Both the position numbers and the translations under genes were made by a program. This document shows positions 10,107 through 22,300 of a stretch of DNA of 64,000 nt, one piece after another. The stretch comes from Armigeres subalbatus (Eukaryota; Arthropoda; Insecta; Diptera; Culicidae): NCBI RefSeq assembly GCF_024139115.2, contig NW_026942946.1:698294-762293 (forward strand). The letters are read 5' to 3'. The notes beneath the pieces were generated by a model. The model was not told where the DNA came from. It saw only the letters and a program-made list of their open reading frames with translations, and made no database searches. Every line of letters begins with the position of its first letter. Positions within the stretch are counted from its first letter, which is position 1.

Positions 10107-10560
10107 GTATGTTTGAGGTGACCCCACAGGGGACGCAGTATTTTCGGTTTTGCAACAGAGAGATTAATTTCCGATGAATAGGGTAACCAAGTTTTTCAAA
10201 AAATGTGTCCTATTTCACATTTATCCTACTGAAGAGAAATTATTTACGGAATATGAAGTAACGCTCAATTACGATAAGATGTCCGTGATATACAATTAAC
10301 TAGTTTTAATCTTCCTTGGACTTTCTAGGCCATCCAAACTATGCTTGAATTCAGGACCGTCGTCGGGGGTGACAATGGGTCAAATGGGGGTTAAAATGGG
10401 TCACTGTTTCAACTACTTAGAATGCTTGTCAAATTGGTTAAATGTATCTGAGGGCAAAAAAGCTAAAATACAAGAGACCTGTTTGAACAATTTTGTTATT
10501 CAACCCCAAGACTGTCGGTGAGAGCGATATGCGATGACTCATTCTCGCTACTCAGATGGC
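10107..10560. other. Noncoding, includes a known-looking dispersed repeat
   Basis: The stretch 10320-10500, with GACTTTCTAGGCCATCCAAA and GGGTGACAATGGGTCAAATG, recurs in copy B at 43160-43350. Part of it (ATCCAAACTATGCTTGA) resembles the tandem units at 29274-29640. No coding potential is visible. Confidence 0.45.
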
Positions 10561-10599
10561 GGAACTCAAGTTTTTTTGATGTTTGTTTTAATGGTGTTT

Positions 10600-11470
10600 T
10601 TTTATATTTATAATATTAAGCTCAACACCAATAAGCCAATGGCAATACTAATAAAATAGATATAAATGTGATGACAGGGATCCGAGTGTCCCGCAGTAAT
10701 CTTTTGCTTGCGCGCTGTTCTCCTGTGGTGTGTCAACTTGCTGCTGAAGGATTGATGTCTAGGTTGAGAATGCCATGTTTTAACCATCCTCGCCAATATT
10801 AGCTGCCAAACAGAAAACCCTTGTGGATTGTTCTACTTTTCTTTTCGTTGAGAAAGGATCAGATCGCCTTTCAGTGGTTAGGGCGATATTCAGAAATCCG
10901 AATAAGTTGTTATCCTTATTATGTGGTAGACATATTTTTCGAGAATATGGCGGCATATCCTGTTTTATGTTTGGCGAGGGATGATCTAAGCAGGAGGCCG
11001 CCCAGCTAAGCGAAGATGATTGGTAAAGGGGAGGGGGGCTGACGGTGGTTTGTAAATTATATGTGTGCCCCTTTCTGAGAAGCAGGATCGTTCCAGGGGC
11101 CGGTAGAGCCCTTGATTCTCCGCAAGTTGAGTTGCTACTGTTCTAAATCCGAGCCCAGGACGACGACACTCTTTGTCCATTTTTTTAACGTCGGCCGCAC
11201 TGGCTAGGGCATCAGCTTCGGTGTTTCCCCTAAAACCACAGTGGCTGGAAATCCAGACAAAGGTGGTACCGGGGATCACACCTGCGAGAATTCTCTGGAT
11301 CCAGGAGTGTTCGGGAGTCTTACTTCGTAGGGCAGCAATCACACCAGCGGAGTCCGTGAAAACCACGATGGGTTTGTTCGCCGGGAGAGTGACCGCGACA
11401 AAAAATGCGGCAGCTTCGGCGGAAAAGATGTTGTACTGGGATGCTAGGCGGTCAGACCTGCCTAGGTTTT
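10600..11470 (-). pseudogene. I-clade retrotransposon 3' end with RNase H domain, copy A
   Basis: On the minus strand the frame 11531-10986 carries an RNase H domain: SAEAAAFFVAVTLPANKPIV with the catalytic Glu, VVFTDSAGVIAAL with the second Asp (TDS), and WISSHCGFRGNTEADALASA with the GN-EAD ending. RNase H after the reverse transcriptase is typical of the I clade. The N-terminal strand with the first Asp is missing, because at 11471 the frame is joined to an ORF1 fragment. Downstream, 10986-10600 is the 3' untranslated tail, also present in copy B with an extra ~100 bp. The matching reverse transcriptase pieces lie at 14795-16560. Confidence 0.75.
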
Positions 11471-11987
11471 GACTGGCCAGTGCAACACATGGAGCAGAAA
11501 AGCAATAAGTCGCACCTTTTATCCTCTGCAATCAAGTGAAGTGCCACATGTGGCGTTTGAGGCTTTACATCGCGGGTTTTGTGTGGCCGAACTCCAAACA
11601 GATGAAGCACTGCATGGGAGACGGATAGTACGGTCGAGTTGGGCACCTCAAGAAACCGAAGTAAATGTACTCCGGTTCACCCGCGTTTCTAGTGATTCGA
11701 TGGATCTGGATCACATCTTGCTCGCTCAGTTCCTCTAGTAGTTCGTCCTCTGGTAGGTCCATAACGTCTTGACAGCAAACGATACACTTGACCGTATTGT
11801 GGACCGGGTGGGGAATCAACTTAACGGGGACCCCATTGGTTTATCCATGTATAAAAGCTTTTAAAAGTGCAAAGGATTTCTTAGAAGCGCTTTTCAATTT
11901 CAGTAAATGAAAATTCTTCGGTGCAAGCATAATGCAAGAACAATAAAACACACAAACAATAACAATAATTAAAAAAAACACTCAGCG
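11471..11987 (-). pseudogene. I-clade ORF1 (gag) N-terminal fragment and 5' leader
   Basis: The minus strand from 11935 reads MLAPKNFHLLKLKS at the start of ORF1; then CIVCCQDVMDLPEDELLEEL, QDVIQIHRITRNAG, YIYFGFLRCPTRPYYPSPMQ and finally a zinc-knuckle start, CFICLEFGHTK, near 11580. This is the N-terminal half of an I-clade gag protein. It is fused at 11471 to the RNase H fragment, so gag and RNase H are joined with the whole polymerase missing. Copy B does not have this junction. It is a copy-A rearrangement or a second truncated I element; frameshifts make it nonfunctional. Confidence 0.65.
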
Positions 11988-14785
11988 ATGGATAAGGAAC
12001 CTTGGGCACAACTTGCCAATGAGGCACGCCGCATGAAGCTTGAGATCCTGGGCCTGAGTGAAGTCCGTTGGCCAAACTTTGGAGAACACAGAACGCCGTC
12101 GGGACAGGTTCTGCTATACTCTGGTTTACGAGGTGAACACGCTCCCCGACATCGCGGAGTTGGCTTCCTACTAAGCGCTTAGGCACACTCTGCGCTTATG
12201 AAGTGGGAGCCTATAAGTGAAAGGATAATCGTTGCCAGATTTAGAACACGGGTTCGAAACCTTACTATAATCCAATGTTATGCGCCAACCGATGCTACCG
12301 ATCTGCAAAACAAAGAGAAATTCTACAGCCAATTCAATGCCGTCGTAGATAGAATTCCGAAGGGTGATATCAAGATCTGTTTGGGCGACTTATGGGACGC
12401 CATGGTCTCGGAGAAATGAGCGAAAACGGAGAGCTGTTCGCAGAATTTTGTGGTAATAACGACATGGTGATCGGGGGATCGCTCTTCCCTCATCGACCGG
12501 TTCACAAGGTCATTTGGGTCTCCCGTGACGGCTTTACAGAAAATCAAATCGCCCACATCGGCATCAGCCGCAAATGGAAACGGAGCCTTCTTGATGTACG
12601 GAATAAACGTAGTGCCGATATCGCGTCGGATCATCACCTCCTCATCGGCGAAATACGCCTGCGCATTGCGCGGATTCGTCGGCAGGAGGAAAGAGTTGGA
12701 CGACGATTCAACATACGCCGACTGGAAGATGCCACGGTGAAACGGTCCTTCGTTGAAGAACTGGAGACGCGTGCTGCAGATATTCCGGAAGGTGGCAGCG
12801 TGGAAGACCAATAGACCGCCATCGAGAATGCCTTCATCGCCACCGGCGAGAACAGTCTAGGCGAATTGCGCACCCAGAGAAAACAATGGATCACCGATGA
12901 GACCTGGAGGAAGATAGAGGAGCAAAGAGAAGCCAAAGCCGCGATAGAGCGATCGAAACCCAGAGGAGCCGAAGTCTTAGCCCGTCAGCGATACTCGGCT
13001 CTTGAGAAGGAAGTAAAACGCTCATGTCGACGGGACAAGCGAGCGTGGGCAGACTCTCTGGCCGACGAAGGAGAGAGAGCCGCCGCAACCGGGGACATTC
13101 GCCTCCTCTACGATATCTCACGACGCTTAAGCGGGGCGAAGATGAGTGCAACGATGCCTGTGAAAGACGCGAATGATCAGTTATTGACCGACCCAACTGA
13201 CTAGCTGAAACGCTGGTTCGAGCACTTCGAACAACTTTTTCAAGTGGATCCGACGTATACCACGCGTCAATACCGAAGCTCTTTCACTGCTAGAGATTCA
13301 AACAGCCATCCAAAGCATGAAATCGAATAAAGCCCAGCGGTCGATCGCATATCAGCCGAGATGCTAAAAGCTGACCCCATGACATCCGCTCAACTTCTGC
13401 ATCGTTTATTTCGTAATATCTGGGACACCGCAACTTTCCCGGTCGACTGGATGCAAGGTATCTTAGTGAAGGTGCCCAAAAAGGGTGACCTGACTGTATG
13501 CGATAACTGGCGAGGCATTATGTTGCTGTGTGCCGTTCTCAAAGTTCTGTGCAAAGTTATCCTAGCCCGGATTCAGGAGAAGATCGATGCGGCTCTCCAG
13601 CGGCAGCAGGCCAGATTCCGTGCCGGAAGATCCTGTGTGGACCATATTGTCACGCTCCGCATCATTCTGGAGCAGGTCAACGAATTCCAAGAGTCCCTTT
13701 ACTTGGTATTCATTAGCTATGAAAAAGCTTTCGACCGTCTCAATCACGAGAATAGGTGGGGCGCTCTGAGACGCTAGGGTTCTCCTGAGAAGGGGTTGGT
13801 CACAATGGGGTCCTGTCCGACCCTATCCGAGGCGTAGCTGGTGTGAGGCGAGGATGTATTCTATCACCGTTACTGTTCCTCATCTTAATTGTCGAGATTC
13901 TGGTAGACGTTATTGACCGTGAACCAAACCGCGGGCTGTTATGGCAGCCTATAACCATGGAGCACCCAAACGACTTCGAATTGGCTGATGACGTTGCACT
14001 CCTCGCGCAACGGCGCTCTGATATGCAGAGTAAGCTCAACGACCTTGCCGAGCGCTCCTCCTCGGCAGGTTTAGTCATCAACGGCAACAAAACCAAATTG
14101 TTGGATGTAAACACGGTGACTCCTTCCAGTTTCACAGTGGCTGGGCAACCAGTGGAGAATGTTGAAAGCTTCCAATATCTTGGTAGCCAAATGGTGTCAG
14201 ACGGCGGTACCAAGATCGACATAGGCGCACGGATCAAGAAAGCAAGGGCTGCCTTTGCGAGTTTGAGAAATATCTGGAAAAACAGGCAGATAAGTGAACG
14301 CACCAAAATAGGAATTTTCAACTCTAACGTGAAATCTGTGCTGTTATACACTAGCGAAACATGGTGTATATCAGTGGTGAACACTCAACGGCTGCAGGTG
14401 TTCATTAACAGATGCCTGCGGTATATAATTCGGGCCTGGTGGCCTCACAACTGGATCTCAAACAACGAGCTCCATCGTCGTTGTCACCAGAGGCCGATAG
14501 CAACAGATATTCGGGATCGGAACTGGGGCTGGGTCGGCCACACTCTACGTAGGGGCGGAAACGAAATCTGTAAACAAGCGTTAGACTAGAATGCAGCGGG
14601 ACATCGCAGCAGAGGCAGACCCAGAGGCTCATGGCGGCGAAGCCTCAATAAAGAAATAAGAGAACTCGACCGAAATCTAACCTGGCAACAGGTTAAAGCG
14701 ATAGCTGGACAACCCTCAGGATGGAGATCTTTCAAGTCGGCCCTTTGCACCACCGGAGGTGTACAGGATCCATAATTAAGTAAGT
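11988..14785 (+). pseudogene. RTE-like non-LTR retrotransposon ORF2, nearly full length, inactivated
   Basis: Endonuclease at 11988-12420 (KLEILGLSEVRWP, KWEPISERIIVARFRTRVRN, IQCYAPTDA, KICLGDL), a linker at 12866-13250, reverse transcriptase at 13361-14300 (CDNWRGIMLLCAVLKVLCKV, ARFRAGRSCVDHIVTLRIIL, ELADDVALLA) and a C-terminal region to about 14757 (ETWCISVVNTQRLQ, WWPHNWISNNELHRRCHQRP, WGWVGHTLRRGG). Stops or frameshifts occur near 12181, 12400, 12814, 13204, 13330 and 13777. In RT motif A the usual FIDYEKAFD reads FISYEKAFD, losing a catalytic Asp. The tail AAGTAAGTAA is a short TAAG repeat, as in the related copy inside the BEL element. RTE clade is my best guess; the assignment was not tested. 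Absent from copy B. Confidence 0.8.
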
Positions 14786-14794
14786 AAAAAAGCG

Positions 14795-16560
14795 TGTGGT
14801 TAATTCGATGACCGACCTTCTTGGTTCCTCGAAGACCGTAGAATAATCGGTTTTCGATGGTGGCTTGGCTGATTCTCAGTATGGTGTCTTGGTGTCTGGT
14901 ACGGTGCTTCTTTGCGATGGTCCTCAAGAGTTTCATACAGGTTTTACATGCCACCTTCACTGCTCGGAAGTGTGGTTGAAATGTCAATATTCGTTTAATG
15001 TTGACCCCGAGGAACCGAATGATTTTTCGGTTGAAGACTGCTTCAGTGTCTAGCTTTCTAGTCCACGGACACATTTTCTGGCGTTCATGCTAAAACCGAC
15101 GGATAAAGTCCGACGATGAATGGTGCTCGCTGCCGCTTGGGTTCTAATTCTGGTTCGACCAGGCGTACTGCTGAGTACCGACCACGAAACTTTTCCTCCA
15201 CTCGTCAGGGAACGTACGGTTTTCCCAGAGGTCGTTGACAAGTTGTAAGGAGAAAATGGTGCTTAGCGATCAGAGGGAGCCGTTTTAGCAAGGGATACCC
15301 GAAATCATCCGACACGGATGAGTTCCCGCTGCACTTAGCTGCAGTGCATGGGTCAACTCACCTGCTGAAAAAGGCTGGTTCAACATGCAGTCGGGGGATC
15401 CGCGGGAATAAGGGTGGTGCATTCCGGAGGAGGTCTGAGGCTGTTGATGAATTCCTCCCACTGCTTAGACTTCACCTTCCTGATGATGATTTTGCATTGC
15501 CGGTGCTTCTTATTGTAGCATTCCAGGGCATTAAGTCTGAGATAGTGGTCACTGCAAAGCTTCTTTAGTGCACGTAAGGACAGCCGGGACGACCACTGGA
15601 CTGAGAGATGTCTTAGATGAGGGACAAGAGAAGTTGGTCCAAGCTAGCAATCAAAATGGCGCGCTCGTACTCCGGGAGCGTTGGTGTGAACCTGCACCAG
15701 GTAATGGTTGCTACCGTACAGATCAGTACCGGCTTTCCAGGAGAAGCGCGGTAGGATTGATCTACTTACCGCAGAGACATCAATAGCATTGGCAGAGTGT
15801 CCATTTGAAAAGGTGGGGTACCCGTCGTTGAGAGTGACGAGATCACCTTACAGGCACGCTTCTACTAGAACGGTGCCTCGAGGGTCGGCCTCGTTTGTTC
15901 CAGAACCCGTTAATGGTCCTCTGGAGATAAAACTTGACCTCCAGTGAGAGGGCCGGGTTGAAAACGGGGTCAGTAAAAGATTAGGGGGGAGGGGGGTTAT
16001 CGTAGTTAGCGCTGATCCTGAAGGTATCCTGGGCATGCCGGAGCCAGGGAGAGAGATTTGTTGTGTCAAGTGGAATCCTGTCTTGGACTTGATCTTGACC
16101 ATGCAGCTTGCATCTCACGTCATCTGTCGGGGGATTAAATCACGACCCGAGAATGCCAACTGGTTTTCGCGAAGTCCACCAAAGAAACAGCGACATGGAA
16201 CCCTGCACTTGACAAACTAGCAGGGGAATAATGCGTCCCCCTTCCGTCCACCTAATGGCACCGGATGTTGTTCCCCAGTTGCGATGTGGGAATGACGTCC
16301 GCCAAGGGGGGGGGGGTATGGTCGACTACCAATAGATCTGGACAGGCTCTTCTTGGTTTGTTCGTCCACTGGTCCGGTCGTTCCGGGCCTTCGCCCCTAC
16401 GATCCAGGGCTCCATATTGTCGCTCGGTTCAAAGATTCTGTTCAGTGTATATGTGTCAGTCCAATGGTGCCTCGGCTACCTTGGTCAGACGTCAGCTCGT
16501 TGTTGTTGATGGTGTTTGTAGTTTGTTGTACGCTGGAGGCTATCCTGCTTTTTGCTAGCT
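14795..16560 (-). pseudogene. I-clade ORF2 fragments (endonuclease and RT thumb), copy A
   Basis: Reading the minus strand from right to left: fragments of endonuclease around 16050-15400, including GDLVTLNDGYPTFSNGHSAN, which is the family's conserved ending before the catalytic SDH region; a linker; then RT C-terminal pieces at 15240-14850 (AAASTIHRRTLSVGFSMNAR, RKIIRFLGVNIKRILTFQPH, MKLLRTIAKKHRTRHQD). The central RT part with the YADD active site is absent here and in copy B, so the deletion predates the duplication. Stops and frameshifts are frequent. The RTE-like element sits between this part and the RNase H part. Confidence 0.65.
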
Positions 16561-16722
16561 ATAATTTTCATGGGGGGTAAACCAATCATGACATTTACCT
16601 TGTACATCAAGATAGCCTTGAATTCAAGTTTGTTTTCCCATCAATCAAACAAATCACTTACGTATTCCTCAATCTTACTACCTAAACACGGCATACAAAA
16701 ACAATGCACTATCGTACACGTA

Positions 16723-16982
16723 CACTCAAAAAAATCTGCACGTTGTTTCCACCTGAAAAAGTACGTAGATCTTTTCCACCTGAAATTCACGTAACTTTTA
16801 CCTGATTTTTCGATAGAATTTTCATTCTACGTGAAAATCAGGTAAGTTCTACCTGAGTTTTGAATAGAATTCACCGGACACGTAAGTTTCACCTGAATTT
16901 TTCTGAAGCATTTGCAGCTACGTGTGCACGTAAAATGTACCTGAAAATTCAGGTGGAAACAACGTTTAGATTATTTGGAGTG
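16723..16982. mobile_element. 260-bp MITE with TA duplication, empty in copy B
   Basis: Ends CACTCAAAAAAATCTGCACG and, reverse-complemented, CACTCCAAATAATCTAAACG, followed on both sides by GTTGTTTCCACCTGAA. TA flanks at 16721-16722 and 16983-16984. Copy B at 46145-46146 has a single TA in the same surroundings. Internally it repeats TTTCACCTGA and CAGGTAA-type words. TA duplication suggests a Tc1/mariner-type MITE. Confidence 0.9.
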
Positions 16983-17277
16983 TACATAAACATCAATTTT
17001 CACTGTAAACAATTGACGTCGAATCTATACCATTTCGTCGAAAAACATTTCGTCGAATGACATTTGGTCGAAAGGACATTACGTCGAATGGACGTTTGAC
17101 TGAAGGTACATTTAGTCGAAAATGATTTTTTAATCCACTAGAGACGTAGGACATTTGGTCGAAAGGACACTACGTCGAATGGGCATTTAGTCGAAATCAG
17201 ATTTTAGAATGAAGAATATTCGTAAATTTTGTCGAATGACGTGTGTCCAAAAGCGGATTTTCGAATTAAAAATCTTG

Positions 17278-20200
17278 AGCATGAGCATGAGCATGATTGA
17301 CCGCCCACGGTTGCTCCTCCGTTATTGCTAGGTCAGCTGTAATTACACAGAGAACCAACAGATGATGCTTGGGACTAACATCATCCTCAATGTGTAAAAA
17401 CTGGTGACCAGGAATTGAGCAATACCAGCGCCGGCCGTGTCCGAATGCAGGTCAATTAAGGAATGGGTGGGAAAATGTTGACGTGATTCTCGCTTTGATA
17501 GAAGCCGACGAGTCATCTGCACTTCCACGAGTAATCACAGGGATTTTGAATAAATGGGATGGGCTGTGTGGCGGGGTTCGTTTTGGTAAACGGTATGCCG
17601 TGTGTGACGTGTAATTAAAATGGAACTTAATAAAAACGCAATGTAAGGCGCAATAATGAATTTGCTTACAAACTACACCAAAACGAACAAAATTTCCTTA
17701 ACTTATAAGTTTTCTGCTAATCACAGTAGATTTAATTCACTTACCGAGCATAAGATAACACGATTCGTCGCACGTTTCTTAACTTTTTAGTCTTTGGTCT
17801 TAACAAAAATTGTTTTGTACGTGCAATAACACGTTATTATAACAACGATGCTTTTCGTTTCGAAACATCTTATACGAAATTACTCCAATTTTTAATTGTT
17901 CGTCCTTTGCGAGGACAAACAATCAATTACTCAAGATGAGCAATTGTTCACTTCAGCTAAAGTGCCTATGATATTCATGTGCATTGCGTTATTGTTTCTT
18001 CAACTAGAGGACAATTAATTACTTGGACTGGACCAACACATACTTATATTAGATACGAAATAGAAGTAGGAAAAGAGGGAACGGAAAGGAAACATCCTAT
18101 GTATGAAGTAGCTACGATAGCCTTGGGGCTCTTTAATAAATTACGTAAAGCTAAATTTTATGATTTTGGACCCCCTCCTCTTTTTTGTATGGAAGGTTTA
18201 CTTTTATTTGTATGGATCGTAACGCTGGACCATACCTTATCCCTCCCCTTACAGCGTTAAGAAATTTGCCAAAGGCACCTTGAGATAGCGAAGTCAGTTA
18301 CCTTGTATTTTATTCTTCGAAGCACATGTTTTTGCGTTATAGCCTATTCAGATTACGCCATTAATGACATAATAATTGGCGTTTCAGGGTAAATACGCTT
18401 TATGATGTCATTATTTACGTAATATTCCATACATTTTGCGCTGTCAAAAGATACCCGCTAAAAAGAGTCATGAAGAATTTATTACGAACAAATCTTACGA
18501 GAGAGCTTTCATTCTAACTGGAATGCAGGGAGAAATTCAACAAAACAAAACTGACAAGCGTCACGCTCTCTTTGCCAGAGAGAAAATTCTCTCTGTTTTC
18601 ATTTCGTTTCGTAGTTGACAGTCATGCTCTTTCTGTCGCAGCAGGGTCGAATGCATGTTAGATGGAAATCTTCTGAGCGCTGAAGAATAACTCGGATTGT
18701 GATAGTTTTGTGGAAAGCATTTTATATGATGAAAAATAATGATGATAATTATTTATTCTCCACTTATTCAACATGAATTGTTAAAAAACAGATGCTCTCT
18801 AGAATTAACATGAAGTATTTAACTTAAACCTAGATTTTATAGAACAAATCGAATAAATTTTTAAAGTTCAAGGGCCAATGCGGAAGACAATTTAAAACGT
18901 AGGAATGGTTGTAAAACGAATATATTTGATGAATAAACAAGATTTCATAAATTGTTTTAATTCTGCTCCTTGAATGGCTTAATATACTTTGGATTTCAAC
19001 ATTTTACACGTGGGACAAATGTACGATTTGAATGGGATGTATATATGAAGTAGAATAACCTTAAATAAAACATGGATTGGTAATGCATTAATTCATCCAA
19101 AATCCAGTTTAAATTATATCACATTCACACGATTCGATTTTGTTAGAAGCTGTATCATTGATTGTCGAGTAGAACGCAATGGTTCAGTTTCCATTTTTGA
19201 AAAAAATTAAATTGCTGAGTTGCCCTTCATACATGGAGATACTGGTGGAAATACATTTTAGTTCGATAATATTTCTTGAAAATTGGTCCAATCGTCCTTT
19301 TTTTTATTTATTTGTGAGAATTCCCAAAAGTATCTAAATTTTTCTATCAAATCTCCGTTCGATCATAGTACAGAATCAAAATACTTTTTAAACTTAAATT
19401 GAGGAATAGTCTGATTCCCCGAAGAACGGCACACCCAACTAATGAATTATCATTATCCTTAATGAGAGCTTCAAATATTCTTCGAAAATCCCTTTTTTTT
19501 TATATTTTTTTTTTTTCGTAGATACTTTGTTCAGAAAAAATGTTCGATTGTCGCCACACAAATGCTTGATTTCGCAAATTAAATTTTAAAACTCTCCTTG
19601 AATTCAACCCTGTATTAGCGTGCAAATGAGCAAACATGGAAACGTCAAGATATATTGTCTTGCTGCAGTCTGAACACTTCGTAATAATTGGATACCCTCT
19701 CACTTAACAAAGTCATAAATAGCCCAATCTGAATAGGCTATTATTAATTTGTGCTCGGTATGATATCAAGGGATACACCTTACTCTGAATATTTTTCGTA
19801 TATTGTAGAAAAGTGAATAACTAGATGGATGCACCAAGAACCTCCACTATAGATTCCAGGATACATGCTTTTGTGAACAAATTTTGAAATTGATACGGTT
19901 TTGTAATTTATAATATTGTCAGTAATTTGTAATTATTTGAAAATTATATATACCATTTCATTTATATTATCTAGAAATATACAATATAAATAAATTAAGT
20001 GTTTTCAGTCAATGATCGAATCATCCAACTAATGCAAATATCGTCCATAGTTGTTTTAAAATTTTAATAATAAAATTATTAAAAGGTGATTCTTTTCCGA
20101 AGTATATCGTGAAATTAATGAAATGAAAATGGGGATCAGTTTCAATGATAAAACAGTATTATTAGTACAAGAACAATGCTTTTTGCAATCCTATCTCGTA

Positions 20201-20910
20201 CCTTTTGTTATCCCACCATAAGAAGGATTGTCATGAAAAAAAAAATTCGCTCTAAGGGCCTTTTCGTAGTGTTGGTGTGACCTAAAGTTTCTTCATGCGA
20301 TCTTAAGATACCTCCTTTCCGTTGATAGTACATGAAATTTTTGAAATATGTGTACTATGTATTTATTAATTAAATATATAATAGAAGAATGTTGTTCAAT
20401 ATGAGGTTCTTCGTTGAATAATGGTCGTAAAGAATAAATGTGTAGGAGACAAAATACAGTTTGGAACTGTATCAACGTGAAAGTTCGGTACAATGGCAAG
20501 TCAAGTTGTCAACAAACATTTTTTTTATAGAACGAAAGGTCACTATGAAATACTATGAAATACGGAATGATTTCATAGTATGGGTCCGGTGAAATAGACG
20601 ATGATTCAGGATATTGTTCGACAAATATTCTTTTCAAGTGCTAGAATCTACTAATGGTGTGTAAGTTATCCCGAAATAACCGGGGTGTCAAAATATTGGA
20701 ATCAAATGAATTAGTTGGGTCTCACCAGATAAGTTTTTAGGGTTTTCCAGTGCATTCCTGTTCCAATCCAGTATGGAACCCCGACATAAATCATCTTCGT
20801 CTTGCGCTGCAATCATTTTCCTCCTATCAATTGAATCCTTCATCTTGATTGTTCAGCAGACCCGTGCTAGTTGTTGAACTTTCAGCACACAGCAATTGAT
20901 GACTAATTTT
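17278..20910. mobile_element. 3.6 kb insertion nested in the long-armed element
   Basis: TTTCGAATTAAAAATCTTG occurs at 17259-17277 and again at 20911-20929. The host element's CCGAA-type modules stop at the first copy and resume right after the second, so this 19-bp direct repeat looks like a target duplication. That length fits target-primed retrotransposition better than most DNA transposons. The inside is AT-rich, begins with three GAGCAT repeats, and has no recognisable protein; the longest open frames are about 60-93 residues and resemble nothing known. Confidence 0.6.
18340..19740. mobile_element. 1.4 kb nested element with 15-bp TIRs and TTA duplication
   Basis: TAGCCTATTCAGATT at 18340-18354 is perfectly inverted at 19726-19740, with TTA directly outside (18337-18339 and 19741-19743). 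TTA duplication fits a PIF/Harbinger-type non-autonomous element. It has no transposase; the interior is AT-rich. Confidence 0.65.
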
Positions 20911-22300
20911 TTTCGAATTAAAAATCTTGGTACATTTAGTCCAATAACGTTCCGTCGAATGACTATTTAAAAAAAAAACTTTGGTTAATAACAATTAAAA
21001 ATGAATGATTTATTGTGGTGTTTATAAAAGTCACATAATTATTGTTCCAATATTGTATAAAAAAGAATGATGGGTTCATAAAAAGAATAAATAATAGGAA
21101 AACGATGAATATTCAGAGAATTAATAATTATTTGCGAGCATCTTAGGGGAAAATGTTACACGGTTTAAAAAAAATTGTCAAATTTTAAACCGTGATTCCG
21201 AAAATATTCCCGACTGGCTATTGACTTTGGCGAACCCTTCTAACCGACTACGATGAATCTATTCCACCTGATCAAAAGAAATTCAGTTGAATGATGTTTC
21301 GTCAATAGACATGACGTCGAATAGATTAGGTCATATGACCATTTGGTCGGAATTAAATTTTCGGCCAATAATTAACGAATTACGGTTGGAATATTATTCT
21401 GAACTAATGATTGCATAAATATTGAGTGAAAGAAAGAGTTTTAATGAAAAGAATAAGAAAACCATTGCCATTCGACTAAACGTCCTTTCGACGAAATGTC
21501 ATTTGAACAAATGTCATTAGACTAAATGTTCCAAAGCCGACTACGATAAAGTATTGGCAAAGTAACATTGGTATCATTGGTTTTTGACCATGTGCCGAAA
21601 AATAGATTAGAGGGTATTTCACCATCAGTACCTAATATTTTGCTATTTCTGTAGGATTTAATTTTTCTATAATCCACCAGGGTCTCCAGCAGTTTCTGTT
21701 AGCTGCTGGATACCCTGGTGTTTCTGCAACCTCATTGACATCCGTATTCGTTTCTTCCGCTGCTGATTGAACTTCCTCACGTCCACTGAATTCCTCTAAT
21801 CGAATCCAGTTTACCAATGTGTCTTGTGGATTATTTACTCAAATTTAATCAAAAACCTATTGACGAATTATCTATTTAACTAATTACCTATTACCGACTA
21901 AACACTTTAAAAAATTCTACTAAATTTTTATTCGACTAAATGTCCTTTCGACTGAATGTCCATTCGAACAAATGTCCATTCGACTAAATGTCCCTTCGAC
22001 CAAATGTACTTTCGACTAAATGTCATTCGACTAAACGTCATTCGCCGAAATGTCATTCGACGAACTGTCCCAAAGCCATTGACGTCACTGCTTCTTTTGC
22101 ACTCTTTCATACTGCGATAGCAATCACGTCACTTTTGAACTGTCATTTTCTTATCGAGCCTACCTTGATTCTGTATACCATGCTACTTAAATATGTACAT
22201 CAAATTATCAAACGGTAAATCGATTGATTTTACTATTTAATCCATATTTTTATTCTAGACCATTTGAAAATAATATAAAACATTTTAGAAACTGCACAGG

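Larger units (their letters stand above)
17021..22077. mobile_element. 5.06 kb element with long motif-iterated inverted arms; 8-9 bp duplication
   Basis: Flanked by ATTGACGTC at 17012-17020 and 22078-22086; copy B has this once at 46174-46182, so the limits are direct. The left arm (17030-17240) iterates CATTTGGTCGAAAGGA-type modules; the right arm (21930-22070) iterates the complement TTCGACTAAATGTCC. Outermost bases differ between the arms. A 9-bp duplication with long arms favours a Mutator-like element; 8 bp would fit hAT. No transposase is seen. Much of the interior is a separate 3.6 kb insertion, leaving about 1.4 kb of the original element. Confidence 0.8.

Noticed and set aside
11988..12420. 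Craniofacial-development-protein-like gene
   Set aside because: Sequences of this kind are often so labelled by similarity, but this is an endonuclease domain of a non-LTR retrotransposon followed by its reverse transcriptase.
17979..18260. 93-residue open frame
   Set aside because: No motif, no splice context, inside a transposon insertion, absent from copy B.
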